Assembly (NCBI GenBank): GCA_025360285.1 | Contig: JANYCM010000134.1 | Location: 1 to 21,587, forward strand | DNA length: 21,587 nucleotides | From: Sphingomonadales bacterium | GTDB taxonomy: Bacteria; Pseudomonadota; Alphaproteobacteria; Sphingomonadales; Sphingomonadaceae | Direction: 5' to 3' | The notes under the pieces: generated by a model | Seen by the model: the letters and a program-made list of their open reading frames with translations, nothing else | Database searches by the model: none | Told to the model about the DNA's origin: nothing | Translations under genes and position numbers: made by a program | Part shown: positions 1-6,619 of the stretch, piece after piece | Numbering within the stretch: position 1 is the first letter of the stretch | How the letters are laid out: each line of letters begins with the position of its first letter

Positions 1-463
1 CCCGCGCTTCGGCTTCGCTGATCACACCGGGGGCGGGGGTGGCGGCGCGGGGATAGGGATCGAGCGCCAGGCCAAAGGCTTGCGCGGCGATCTCGCCGAG
101 GTCGAGGCTGTCGCCGACCAATGGTTCGACATCGAAATCAGCGTCGGAAAGTTCGATCTCGCTGCCATCTGGCAGGCTTTCGGTGAACAGCAGTGTCAGG
201 CTTTCGGCGATCAGGAAGGGCACCGGGTCGGCGGTGGCGACACAGGGCTGGCTGCCGCGGGCGGTGACGCTGCCGGCGACGCGGATGCCGGCGGCTTCGC
301 GGCGGACATCAAGGCTGGCGGCCAGCTCATCGAGCGCCAGCAGGCCAAAGCGCGCGGCGAGCGCGTCACGTTCATCGGGCGTGGCGGCGATGTCATGGCG
401 GCGGCCACCGCTGCCGATTTCGGCAACGCGGCAGGGGCGCGAAAATTCCGGTGCCGGCGTCAT
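1..463 (-). CDS. DUF177 (YceD-like) protein, C-terminus cut by window edge
   Basis: Translating the minus strand from the ATG at 463 gives an uninterrupted frame to the window edge (about 154 residues seen). It starts MTPAPEFSRPCRVAEIG and later shows the acidic stretch ELSDADFDVEPLVGDSLDLG followed by EIAAQAFGLALDPYPR. That layout of small beta domain, acidic segment and conserved LDLGE..AEQ-like helix is typical of the DUF177/YceD family. YceD proteins are linked to 23S rRNA handling, and their genes often sit before rpmF or plsX; the downstream neighbour here lies outside the window. The ATG overlaps the TGA of the upstream chaperone gene (460-463), so the two are probably co-transcribed and translationally coupled. 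The family call is from recognition of the pattern, not a search. Confidence 0.8.
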   Translation of the reverse strand, partial: MTPAPEFSRPCRVAEIGSGGRRHDIAATPDERDALAARFGLLALDELAASLDVRREAAGIRVAGSVTARGSQPCVATADPVPFLIAESLTLLFTESLPDGSEIELSDADFDVEPLVGDSLDLGEIAAQAFGLALDPYPRAATPAPGVISEAEAR

Positions 464-990
464 GCTGCCCCCCCGATGCTGCCCGCGGCGATCGCTGCAT
501 AGGGCGTGGCATCCAGCCGGCCGGCAACGCGACGCGCTTCGGCCGTGACCCAGGCCAGAGCATCATCCGGCACGGTATCGCCGCGCCACAGATTGCGTCC
601 CAGCGCCGCGCCAAACGCCGCATCATCGCCGCGCGCCTCGCGATAGGCACCCAGCCGGCCGCCCAGCGCCGCCACCATGCGGCCGATATGCTTGCCGACG
701 ACCTGGTCACCGATGCCATCCTGGCGCAGCGAACCATCCATGTCGGCGATGAAGCGTTCCGTCACATCGGCCGACAATTGCGCCGCCGCCGGCGTGGCCT
801 CATCCTCCAGGCGGATCAGCAGCAGCGACAGCACCAGCGCCACCATGTCGAAGCGGCCGTCGAGCGTATCGGGGACATCGCCGGCGAGGTACCAATCGGG
901 CCGCCGCGCCTCGGCCACCACGGCGGCATAGAGCGATGCGGCCGGCAGCACCGGATACAGCGCGCGCCGCAAGGCGGAAAACAGGGTCAT
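460..990 (-). CDS. Ubiquinol-cytochrome c chaperone family protein (Cbp3-like)
   Basis: A 176-residue protein starting MTLFSALRRALYPVLPAASLYAAVVAEARRPDWY. The middle part, residues about 40-110, has FDMVALVLSLLLIRLE and VTERFIADMDGSLRQDGIGDQVVGKHIGRM. This F.AD.D..LR..GIGD..VGK pattern is the hallmark of the alphaproteobacterial/mitochondrial Cbp3 family, which helps assemble the cytochrome bc1 complex. The protein has no signal peptide and should be cytoplasmic. Its frame extends upstream to 1065, but the ATG at 990 gives the usual family start; only a weak GGGA precedes it. It overlaps the DUF177 gene by four bases (ATGA) and is divergent from the lipoprotein gene at 1092, an arrangement I associate with sphingomonads. 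Confidence 0.88.
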   Translation of the reverse strand: MTLFSALRRALYPVLPAASLYAAVVAEARRPDWYLAGDVPDTLDGRFDMVALVLSLLLIRLEDEATPAAAQLSADVTERFIADMDGSLRQDGIGDQVVGKHIGRMVAALGGRLGAYREARGDDAAFGAALGRNLWRGDTVPDDALAWVTAEARRVAGRLDATPYAAIAAGSIGGAA

Positions 991-1091
991 TGTCGTATCC
1001 CGATATGATCGCCGCTTTGACGCGGCTGCTATTTGGCATATTGAGCGGCAGCGGGCGCTGCGCAACCGGCTGCGGCGTTTGGGAGAGTTTG

Positions 1092-1580
1092 ATGCGTGTT
1101 CCGATCCTTGCTGTTTGCCTGACGGCGCTGGTGTTCACCAGCGGCTGTACCCGTATCCGGCAGAATCAGGGCTATCTGATCGATGAAACCCTGCTGACCT
1201 CGGTTCAGCCGGGTGTTGATAATCGCGATTCGGTGGCCAAGACATTGGGCCGGCCGAGCTTTGCCGGCCAGTTTGATGACAAATCCTGGTATTATGTGTC
1301 GCGCAACACCGGCCAATATGCCTTTGCCCGGCCCAAGGTGCTGAACCAGACCATATTGATCGTCAGCTTTGATGCGGCCGGCACGGTGAGCAAGGTGGAA
1401 CGCCGCGGCATGGAAACCATCGCCAGCATCACCCCCGAAAAGGACAAGACCCCAACGCTGGGCCGCGAATCGAGCCTGTTGGATGAATTGTTCGGCAATA
1501 TCGGCAGCGTCGGCGCCGGCAGTGCGCCGCTGGGCAGCAATGGCAGCAACACCGGCCGCGACGGACCGCGCGAGCATTAA
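1092..1580 (+). CDS. bamE: SmpA/OmlA (BamE-like) outer membrane lipoprotein
   Basis: A 162-residue lipoprotein. The N-terminus MRVPILAVCLTALVFTSGC is a type II signal peptide with the lipidated cysteine at residue 19 (lipobox TSGC). The mature part carries GYLIDETLLTSVQPGVDNRDSVAKTLGRPS and then DDKSWYYVSRN, the SmpA/OmlA pattern of a repeated helix, the G.PS turn and the W.Y strand. The family contributes to the BAM complex, which inserts outer-membrane proteins. The C-terminal 40 or so residues are low-complexity (Gly, Ser, Asn) and go beyond the usual domain. The frame is open further upstream, but the ATG at 1092 has GGGAGAG at 1081-1087 and a proper signal peptide. A TTGACG at 1017-1022 could be part of its promoter, but the matching -10 box is poor. 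Confidence 0.88.
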   Translation: MRVPILAVCLTALVFTSGCTRIRQNQGYLIDETLLTSVQPGVDNRDSVAKTLGRPSFAGQFDDKSWYYVSRNTGQYAFARPKVLNQTILIVSFDAAGTVSKVERRGMETIASITPEKDKTPTLGRESSLLDELFGNIGSVGAGSAPLGSNGSNTGRDGPREH

Positions 1581-1597
1581 GATCCAATAGGCCACGA

Positions 1598-1625
1598 GCC
1601 TCCGGCGGCCCCAGCCGCCGGAGGC
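1598..1625. terminator. Perfect 12-bp inverted repeat between convergent genes
   Basis: The arms GCCTCCGGCGGC (1598-1609) and GCCGCCGGAGGC (1614-1625) are perfect complements around a 4-base loop CCCA. The hairpin lies 17 bp after the lipoprotein stop and 31 bp after the tadA stop, so it could end transcription from both sides. Neither side has a T-run, so it is not a classical intrinsic terminator. Confidence 0.55.
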
Positions 1626-1656
1626 CATGTCTTCGACAAGCCGGCACCAGTCCGCG

Positions 1657-2115
1657 CTACCGCCGCGCCCGGAAGAAGTCGCGCAGCAGCGCCGCCGCTT
1701 CGGTTTCGCCGACGCCGGCGATGACCTGGGGCACATGATGGGTCTGGGGCTGGGCGAATATCCGCGCGCCCTGTTCGACGCCGCCGCTCTTGGGGTCGCT
1801 GGCACCATAGACCAGGGTGGCGATGCGCGCCTGGGCGATAGCCGAAGCGCACATGGCGCAGGGTTCCAGCGTCACGAAGAGGCTGCACCCGGTCAGCCGT
1901 TCACTGTCCAGCGCCGCCGCCGCTGCGCGGATGGCAAGGATTTCGGCATGGGCGGTGGGATCATGCAATTCCAGCGTGCGGTTGCCGGCGGCAGCAAGGA
2001 TGGTACCATCGGGGCCGCTGACCACCGCACCCACTGGCACTTCGCCGCGCGCCGCCGCGGCGCGCGCCTCGGCCATGGCCCGTGCCATGGCGGGTGAGGC
2101 GGGAAAGCCCGGCAT
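1657..2115 (-). CDS. tadA: tRNA adenosine(34) deaminase TadA
   Basis: A 152-residue cytidine/adenosine deaminase-fold protein that converts A34 to inosine in tRNA-Arg(ACG), an essential step for decoding CGN codons. Zinc and catalytic residues are visible: H56 and E58 in TAHAEI, and C86 and C89 in PCAMC. The region after them, GASDPKSGGVEQG, matches the TadA pattern GA.D.K.G. The length is typical. The ATG abuts the TGA of the upstream PuuE-like gene (TGAATG, no spacer), so this normally essential gene is probably translated from a polycistronic mRNA started upstream of the GNAT gene. A 12-bp hairpin follows the stop. Confidence 0.95.
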   Translation of the reverse strand: MPGFPASPAMARAMAEARAAAARGEVPVGAVVSGPDGTILAAAGNRTLELHDPTAHAEILAIRAAAAALDSERLTGCSLFVTLEPCAMCASAIAQARIATLVYGASDPKSGGVEQGARIFAQPQTHHVPQVIAGVGETEAAALLRDFFRARR

Positions 2116-2970
2116 TCAGGCCCTGACGACCGCGGCAATCTCCCGCCGCGTCGTCACCCACACCCGGTCATGCGCCGCGACATGCTGCAAAAACGCCTCG
2201 AACGCCCCAATTCGCCCCGGCCGGCCGATGATGCGCAGGTGCAGGCCCAGGCTCATCAGGCGCGGATTGCCCGCGAGGCCTTCGCGGTAGATCTGGTCGA
2301 AGCTGTCGCGGGCGTAATCGAGCCAGGCGCGCGGTGTGTACGCCGGATCGGTCCACATCTTCATGTCATTGGTATCAAGCTGATAGGGCACAATGGCAAT
2401 CGGCCGGCCGGGGACGGTGATGGCATCGAGGAAGGGCACATCGCCCGAATAATCATCCATATGATATTCATAGCCTGCCTCGATCAGCAGCCGGCGGGTA
2501 TTATCGGTGTGAAAATACCGGCTCAGCCAGCCATAGGGGCGGGCGCCGGTGGTGCGCTGGATACTGTCAGTAGCCTTGGCAATGAACTCGCGCTCGGCCG
2601 CTTCGTCCAGCTTGAACTGGTGCACCCAGCGCCAGCCATGGCTGACAGCCTCGTCGCCGCGCGTGCGAATGGCGTCGGCAATCGCCGGATGGTTCTCCAG
2701 GCTCAGCGCCGCCACCGTCCAACTGGCGCGCATATTGTAGCGATCGAGCAAATCGACAACGCGCGGCGCACCGGCCTTGATGCCGTAAAGATAGTTGGAT
2801 TCATTGCCATAATTGCGGATCGGCGATTTGATATGGATGCCGAGTTCATCGACCGGTTCCATGCCGCGATCGCCGCGCGCCACGGTCATTTCGCTGCCTT
2901 CCTCGACATTGACGACGATCGAAAGCGCACAGACGGCGCTGTTCGGCCAATCGATTCGTTCTTGCTGCAT
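2116..2970 (-). CDS. PuuE-like polysaccharide deacetylase-fold protein
   Basis: A 284-residue protein of the NodB/polysaccharide deacetylase superfamily, in the PuuE-like branch. The usual metal-binding motif 1 (TFDDG) is replaced by NVEEG at residues 21-25. Motif 2 reads SHGWRW (H111, with Trp where the second His would be). MDDYSGDVPF follows near residue 171. Pseudomonas PuuE is a cofactor-independent allantoinase with the same replacements, but no other ureide or purine-catabolism gene is present, so the substrate is unknown. The frame can be extended to a TTG at 3000, but the ATG at 2970 has a strong GGAGG five bases upstream, so I chose it. It lies 30 bp after the GNAT gene and directly abuts tadA. 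Confidence 0.82.
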   Translation of the reverse strand: MQQERIDWPNSAVCALSIVVNVEEGSEMTVARGDRGMEPVDELGIHIKSPIRNYGNESNYLYGIKAGAPRVVDLLDRYNMRASWTVAALSLENHPAIADAIRTRGDEAVSHGWRWVHQFKLDEAAEREFIAKATDSIQRTTGARPYGWLSRYFHTDNTRRLLIEAGYEYHMDDYSGDVPFLDAITVPGRPIAIVPYQLDTNDMKMWTDPAYTPRAWLDYARDSFDQIYREGLAGNPRLMSLGLHLRIIGRPGRIGAFEAFLQHVAAHDRVWVTTRREIAAVVRA

Positions 2971-2975
2971 CCCGG

Positions 2976-2980
2976 CCTCC
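2976..2980 (-). promoter_or_regulatory. Ribosome binding site deciding the PuuE-like start
   Basis: On the minus strand GGAGG lies five bases before the ATG at 2970. No comparable site precedes the alternative TTG at 3000, so the shorter protein is favoured. Confidence 0.7.
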
Positions 2981-3000
2981 GACGAAATTTGTCCGGACAA

Positions 3001-3522
3001 TTACGCCGGCCAGCGATAATCCCACAAGCCCGTAGGCGCTTCCTTGTAGGTACCAACCGCGAAATGCGTGAACCCGCAGCGCTTTGCCACCGCCTCCGAC
3101 GCCGTGTTGCGCGGGTTGATCATCGCCACCGTCCGCCCGAAGCGCCCCGCCCCCCAGGCCAGCGCCGCCTGCACGGCTTCGGTGGCATAGCCTTGGCCGT
3201 GTGCCGCGACATTCAGGCTCCAGCCGATTTCGGGGTCGCCATCAAAGCCGGCAACGCCGCTGCGCTTGGCCTCCAGAAAGCCGATATCGCCGACATAGGT
3301 GCCATCCCGGGTCCGCACCGCCCACATGCCAAAGCCGAGCAGCGCCCAATTGCCGACATAGCGCAGCAGCCGGGCCCAACTGTCCTCCACGCTCGCCGGC
3401 ACGCCGCCAAGCAGAGCGACGACGCGCGGGTCGGCCCAGAGCGCGCAGATATCGGGGAAATCCGCCAGATCATGCGGCGTCATCACCAGCCGCGGCGTTG
3501 TCAGGATTCGGGAAGCGTCCAT
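3001..3522 (-). CDS. GNAT family N-acetyltransferase (RimJ/RimL type)
   Basis: A 173-residue acetyltransferase of the RimJ/RimL (Acetyltransf_3) type. It opens with ILTTPRLVMTPHDLADFPDICALWADPRV, the usual 'T.RL.L...' first strand. It continues with GDIGFL, EIGWSLNVAAHGQGYATEAVQAALAWG (the acetyl-CoA pyrophosphate-binding loop, HGQGYATEA) and INPRNTASEAVAKRCGF, the typical N..S..v..k.GF motif. Such proteins acetylate ribosomal protein N-termini or small molecules; the acceptor cannot be told from sequence. It is the first gene of a tight run with the PuuE-like gene and tadA. No clear ribosome binding site precedes the ATG. Its upstream side carries a transposon-like element starting 34 bp away, which may have changed its promoter. 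Confidence 0.9.
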   Translation of the reverse strand: MDASRILTTPRLVMTPHDLADFPDICALWADPRVVALLGGVPASVEDSWARLLRYVGNWALLGFGMWAVRTRDGTYVGDIGFLEAKRSGVAGFDGDPEIGWSLNVAAHGQGYATEAVQAALAWGAGRFGRTVAMINPRNTASEAVAKRCGFTHFAVGTYKEAPTGLWDYRWPA

Positions 3523-3559
3523 GTCGGGCAGGATAGAAGCGTCGCCACCGCCATGCTAG

Positions 3560-3586
3560 GCCGAGAACTCATAAATGGCTGGGGTC
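3560..3586 (+). repeat. Left terminal inverted repeat of the MITE-like element
   Basis: It begins GCCGAGAACTCATAAATGG. Over 27 bases it matches the reverse complement of 3802-3828 with two differences (A/T at position 5, G/A at position 22). Confidence 0.85.
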
Positions 3587-3694
3587 GTGACGATGTGGAT
3601 TTTGTTGTCTGGCAAGGCGTTAGGAGGGCGCGATGCGGCGCATCGCAACCGACGACGCGACGCCGCCAGGCGGCAAAAGGCGCGTCGCCGCTCC

Positions 3695-3801
3695 GCGGTC
3701 GCCCGGCGAGGTGTTCTGGCGGCCCCGTGCCCGCTCGCCGGGGGCGTGGACGCCCGCCTTCGCGTGCCCGGAACCGCCAGAACGCCGCGCCGGGCGATCC
3801 C
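3695..3801. repeat. Inner inverted repeat (long hairpin) in the right half of the element
   Basis: Bases 3695-3722 match the reverse complement of 3774-3801 at 24 of 28 positions, including a perfect 10-base arm GTTCTGGCGG (3713-3722) against CCGCCAGAAC (3774-3783). The 51 bases between are GC-rich. The arm ends right beside the right terminal repeat. Confidence 0.7.
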
Positions 3802-3828
3802 GACCCTAGCCATTTATGAGTTCACGGC
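3802..3828 (-). repeat. Right terminal inverted repeat of the MITE-like element
   Basis: On the minus strand it begins GCCGTGAACTCATAAATGG and pairs with the left end at 25 of 27 positions. CTAG follows at 3829-3832. Confidence 0.85.
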
Positions 3829-3841
3829 CTAGCGCTTTGCC

Positions 3842-4849
3842 ATGCGCGACGCCGACATCCTTGCCGACTGGCTGCCCTCGCAAGGGCTGGCGCTGGTGCC
3901 GGGCAGCGGGCTGGCACCGCTGGGCGGCGGTATCGCCAACCGCAACGAACGCATTGCGCTGACCAGCGGCGTCGCCGTGCTGCGCCGGCCACCGCCGGGG
4001 GCGCTGGCAGCCGGCGCCAGCGACATGGCACGCGAATGGCGGGTGGTGTCGGCGCTGGCGCCGCATCTGCCGGTCGTGCCGCGCGGCCTGGCCTTTTGCG
4101 GGGACAGCGATGTTCTCGGCACGCCCTTCCTGATCCTGGAACACCGCCCCGGCATCGCCATCGCCGGCAGCCTGCCGGCGGGGGCGGATGGCACGGCGCT
4201 GCTCGATGCAACTATCGCCCAGATGGTGGCGCTGCACAGGCTGGCGCCGGATGCCGTCGGGCTGGGCGATCTTGGCAAGCCGGACGGTTTTTACCCGCGC
4301 CAGCTTGCGGGCTGGACGAAGCGCGCCACCGCCGTGTGGGATGCCGGCCTGCCGGCGGCCGCTGCCGATTTGATCGCCGCGCTGGCCGCCGCCGAACCGC
4401 CCGATGGCGGCGCGCCAGTGCTGCTCCATATGGATTTGAAGCCTGACAATCTGCTGGTTGATCCGGCGACGATGGCGCCGCAAGCGCTGATCGATTGGGA
4501 TATGGCAACCCGTGGCCCGCGCGGTTTCGATCTCGCCGTGCTGCTGTCCTACTGGACCGAGCCCGGCGACCCGGTGGCGCTGCACGCCCTGCAGGCGGTG
4601 CCGTCACTGGCGCCGGGGGCGGCGACTCGCGCGGAGGTCACGGCACGCTATCAAAACCTTGGCGGCCACGACCCAGGCCCGCTCGCCTGGCCGCTCGCGC
4701 TGGCCCGGCTGCGGCTGGCGGTCGCCTGGATGCAGCTTTATCGAAAATGGCAGCGCGGCGAGATGTCCGGTGATCGCTATGCCGGTTTCGAACCCTTGGC
4801 GCTGGCGGTGCTCGATCAGGCGCTCGATGCTTTCAGACAGGAACAATGA
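3842..4849 (+). CDS. APH-fold phosphotransferase, ACAD10/11 kinase-domain type
   Basis: A 335-residue aminoglycoside phosphotransferase/choline kinase-fold protein. The N-terminal lobe has PLGGGIANRNERI and a strand with VLRRPPPG. The catalytic loop HMDLKPDNLLVDP shows H196, D198 and N203, and IDWDMATRGPRGFDL (from residue 217) holds the metal-binding aspartate D218. This branch matches the kinase half of mammalian ACAD10/11 and the LvaA kinase of Pseudomonas putida, which phosphorylates 4-hydroxyacyl-CoA; it is not expected to be an antibiotic-resistance enzyme. An ATGA overlap couples it to the acyl-CoA dehydrogenase gene. The ATG lies 9 bp after the MITE-like element, no Shine-Dalgarno is visible, and an in-frame TAG at 3830-3832 blocks any earlier start. 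Confidence 0.88.
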   Translation: MRDADILADWLPSQGLALVPGSGLAPLGGGIANRNERIALTSGVAVLRRPPPGALAAGASDMAREWRVVSALAPHLPVVPRGLAFCGDSDVLGTPFLILEHRPGIAIAGSLPAGADGTALLDATIAQMVALHRLAPDAVGLGDLGKPDGFYPRQLAGWTKRATAVWDAGLPAAAADLIAALAAAEPPDGGAPVLLHMDLKPDNLLVDPATMAPQALIDWDMATRGPRGFDLAVLLSYWTEPGDPVALHALQAVPSLAPGAATRAEVTARYQNLGGHDPGPLAWPLALARLRLAVAWMQLYRKWQRGEMSGDRYAGFEPLALAVLDQALDAFRQEQ

Positions 4850-6045
4850 TGACCGATTTCAGCTTTCCCGATGCGACCGTCGAATTGGCCCAGCGGGTGC
4901 GCCGGTTCGTCATCGACAAGATCATCCCGTTCGAGACAGACCCGCGCCTGACCCAGCACGGCCCGACCGATGCCTTGCGCGATGAACTGGTGGCGCTGGC
5001 CCGCGCCGAAGGCCTGCTGACGCCGCAGGCGCCCGTGGCGCTCGGCGGGCTGGGGTTCGATCATGCGACCCAGGCGGCGGTGTTCGAAGCCGCCGGCTGG
5101 TCAACGCTCGGCCCCGTCGCGATGAACTGCGCGGCCCCCGATGAAGGCAATATGTATCTCCTCGGCCGCATCGCCCGGCCGGACCAGATCGATGAATTCC
5201 TGAAGCCGATGATCGCCGGCCACCGCCGCAGCGTGTTTGCCATGACCGAACCCGGCGGCGCCGGCAGCGACCCGGCACAACTCAAAACCACCGCCGTCTT
5301 CAACGGCAATGACTATGAAATTTCCGGCCTGAAATGGCTGATCACCGGGGCGAATGGCGCCAAGACCTGGATCATCATGGCGCGGGTGCCGGAAAATCCG
5401 CACGGCCCTTCGGGGCCGACGTTGTTCCTGTGCGAGGGCGACACGCCCGGCATTCATATCGAACGCGTCATGGATTCGATGGATCGCAATTATGTCGAAG
5501 GCCATGCCGTGGTGCGCTTCGAAGGGCTGCGGCTCGGCCCGACGCAGGTGCTGGGCGACGTCGGCAGCGCGCTGCGCTATGCCCAGATGCGGCTGGCGCC
5601 GGCGCGGTTGACGCATTGCATGCGCTGGCTCGGCGCCGCCGCCCGCGCCCAGCATATCGCGCTGGAACATGCCCGCGTCCGCACTGCCTTCGGCAAGCCA
5701 TTGGTCGAGCATCAGGGCGTCAATTTCATGCTCGCCGACAATGAAATCGCCATGCACCAGTGCCGGCTGGCGATCCGCCACACCGCCTGGCTGCTCGACC
5801 GCGACGTCCGCGCCCGCCATGAAAGCAGCATCGTCAAGGCGTTCGTGTCGGAAGAATTGTTCAAGGTCGCCGATCGCTGCGTGCAGATTTTGGGCGGCAT
5901 CGGCGTCACCGGCGAAACCGTCGTCGAGATGATCTTCCGGGACATGCGCGGCTTCCGGCTTTATGATGGCCCCACCGAAGTTCATAAATTCGCCATCGCC
6001 ACCCAGTTGCTGCGCAGCGGCAGCGCCTTTGCGAGCCCGACATGA
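4846..6045 (+). CDS. Acyl-CoA dehydrogenase family protein, ACAD10/11 type
   Basis: A 399-residue flavoprotein with the full acyl-CoA dehydrogenase layout. It has an N-terminal helical domain, the FAD/substrate motif AMTEPGGAGSDPAQLKTTA (from about residue 130), the beta domain with KWLITGANGAKTWIIMAR, the helical RTAFGKPLVEHQGVNFMLAD, and QILGGIGVTGE near the C-terminus. Where most family members have Glu in Y-E-G-T, this protein reads LYDGPTEVHKF, with Asp at about residue 374. I recall DGP-x-EVH as typical of the ACAD10/11 group. With the coupled kinase this suggests that it handles 4-phosphoacyl-CoA rather than doing simple alpha,beta-dehydrogenation; that is inference. Two ATG codons lie back to back (4846 and 4849). 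Its stop overlaps the NUDIX start. Confidence 0.92.
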   Translation: MMTDFSFPDATVELAQRVRRFVIDKIIPFETDPRLTQHGPTDALRDELVALARAEGLLTPQAPVALGGLGFDHATQAAVFEAAGWSTLGPVAMNCAAPDEGNMYLLGRIARPDQIDEFLKPMIAGHRRSVFAMTEPGGAGSDPAQLKTTAVFNGNDYEISGLKWLITGANGAKTWIIMARVPENPHGPSGPTLFLCEGDTPGIHIERVMDSMDRNYVEGHAVVRFEGLRLGPTQVLGDVGSALRYAQMRLAPARLTHCMRWLGAAARAQHIALEHARVRTAFGKPLVEHQGVNFMLADNEIAMHQCRLAIRHTAWLLDRDVRARHESSIVKAFVSEELFKVADRCVQILGGIGVTGETVVEMIFRDMRGFRLYDGPTEVHKFAIATQLLRSGSAFASPT

Positions 6046-6539
6046 CGATCGAATGGCAGGGCAAATATCTTGAGGTGCACCGCACCGGCACCTGGGAGTA
6101 TGCGGCGCGCACCGGCGGCATCGATGCCGCCGTCATCCTGGCGCTGACCGATGCCGGCGAGATCGTGCTGGTCGAGCAATTTCGCGTGCCGCACGGCGCC
6201 CGCAGCATCGAACTGCCCGCCGGCCTGATAGGGGACACCGGTGCCGACGACAGCGCCGATGCGGCTGCGGCACGCGAACTTGCCGAAGAAACCGGCTTTG
6301 TGGCGCGGGATTGGCAGGACATCGGCCGCTTCGCCACCTCGCCGGGCATGTCATCGGAAAGCTTCACCCTGTTCCGGGCGACGGGCCTGACGCGCACCGG
6401 GCCGGGCGGCGGGGTCGAGGGCGAGGACATCGTCGTCCATGTCGTGCCGCTGGTGGATTTGCCTGACTTTCTCGCCGACAAGCGCCGCGCCGGGCTGATC
6501 ATCGATTGCCGGCTGATCGTAGCGTTGGGGCCGGTGTGA
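6042..6539 (+). CDS. NUDIX hydrolase (ADP-ribose pyrophosphatase-like)
   Basis: A 165-residue NUDIX protein. The Nudix box runs from about G64 to F86 and ends in the clear RELAEETGF with the metal-binding E79, E82 and E83. The Glu expected eight residues before the Arg is Asp here (D70). ELPAGLIGD before the box and VEQFRVPHGARSIELPAG fit the ADP-ribose/nucleoside diphosphate sugar group (V.Q.R...g....E.PAG). It would split ADP-ribose-like or CoA-type diphosphates. The ATGA overlap with the acyl-CoA dehydrogenase gene puts it in the same operon, perhaps clearing a nucleotide or CoA by-product, which is a guess from position. Confidence 0.88.
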   Translation: MTIEWQGKYLEVHRTGTWEYAARTGGIDAAVILALTDAGEIVLVEQFRVPHGARSIELPAGLIGDTGADDSADAAAARELAEETGFVARDWQDIGRFATSPGMSSESFTLFRATGLTRTGPGGGVEGEDIVVHVVPLVDLPDFLADKRRAGLIIDCRLIVALGPV

Positions 6540-6548
6540 GGCGGCTCG

Positions 6549-6589
6549 CTCCCCGCAGCCGTTAGGCGACGCGAAGCGTCAACGGGGAG
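6549..6589. repeat. Intergenic nested hairpin between convergent genes
   Basis: The outer arms CTCCCCG (6549-6555) and CGGGGAG (6583-6589) enclose an inner stem GACGC-GAA-GCGTC (6568-6580). An alternative pairing is CCGTT (6559-6563) with AACGG (6581-6585). It sits between the NUDIX and serine palmitoyltransferase stops, so it may end transcription from both sides. It looks like one of the small GC-rich dispersed repeats of sphingomonads, but I see no second copy in this window. Confidence 0.5.
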
Positions 6590-6619
6590 GGAGTTGATAG
6601 CGCCTTGATATTGCGCTCC

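Larger units (their letters stand above)
3556..3832. mobile_element. MITE-like non-autonomous insertion element with CTAG ends
   Basis: A 269-bp segment (3560-3828) is bounded by near-perfect terminal inverted repeats of about 27 bp and flanked on each side by CTAG (3556-3559 and 3829-3832). This is consistent with a 4-bp target duplication of the YTAR type used by several IS5-family elements. No transposase is encoded; the short frames inside show no recognisable domain. The right half contains a second, inner inverted repeat. The element fills almost all of the 319-bp gap between the GNAT gene and the kinase gene and ends 9 bp before the latter's ATG. The TAG of the right CTAG is in frame with that gene, so the protein cannot extend into the element. 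I cannot name the parent IS from sequence alone. Confidence 0.75.

Noticed and set aside
3001..3522. GNAT gene as the missing bacterial ceramide synthase
   Set aside because: It is a short RimJ/RimL type of 173 residues in a different operon about 3 kb from the cluster; it does not resemble the longer synthase.
2170..3819. 549-residue plus-strand open frame across the PuuE-like and GNAT genes
   Set aside because: Both minus-strand genes show family motifs; the plus-strand translation shows none and has shadow-frame composition.
3842..4849. Reading the APH-fold gene as an aminoglycoside resistance gene
   Set aside because: The coupling to an acyl-CoA dehydrogenase and the sequence style point to the ACAD10/11 kinase branch; there is no resistance context.
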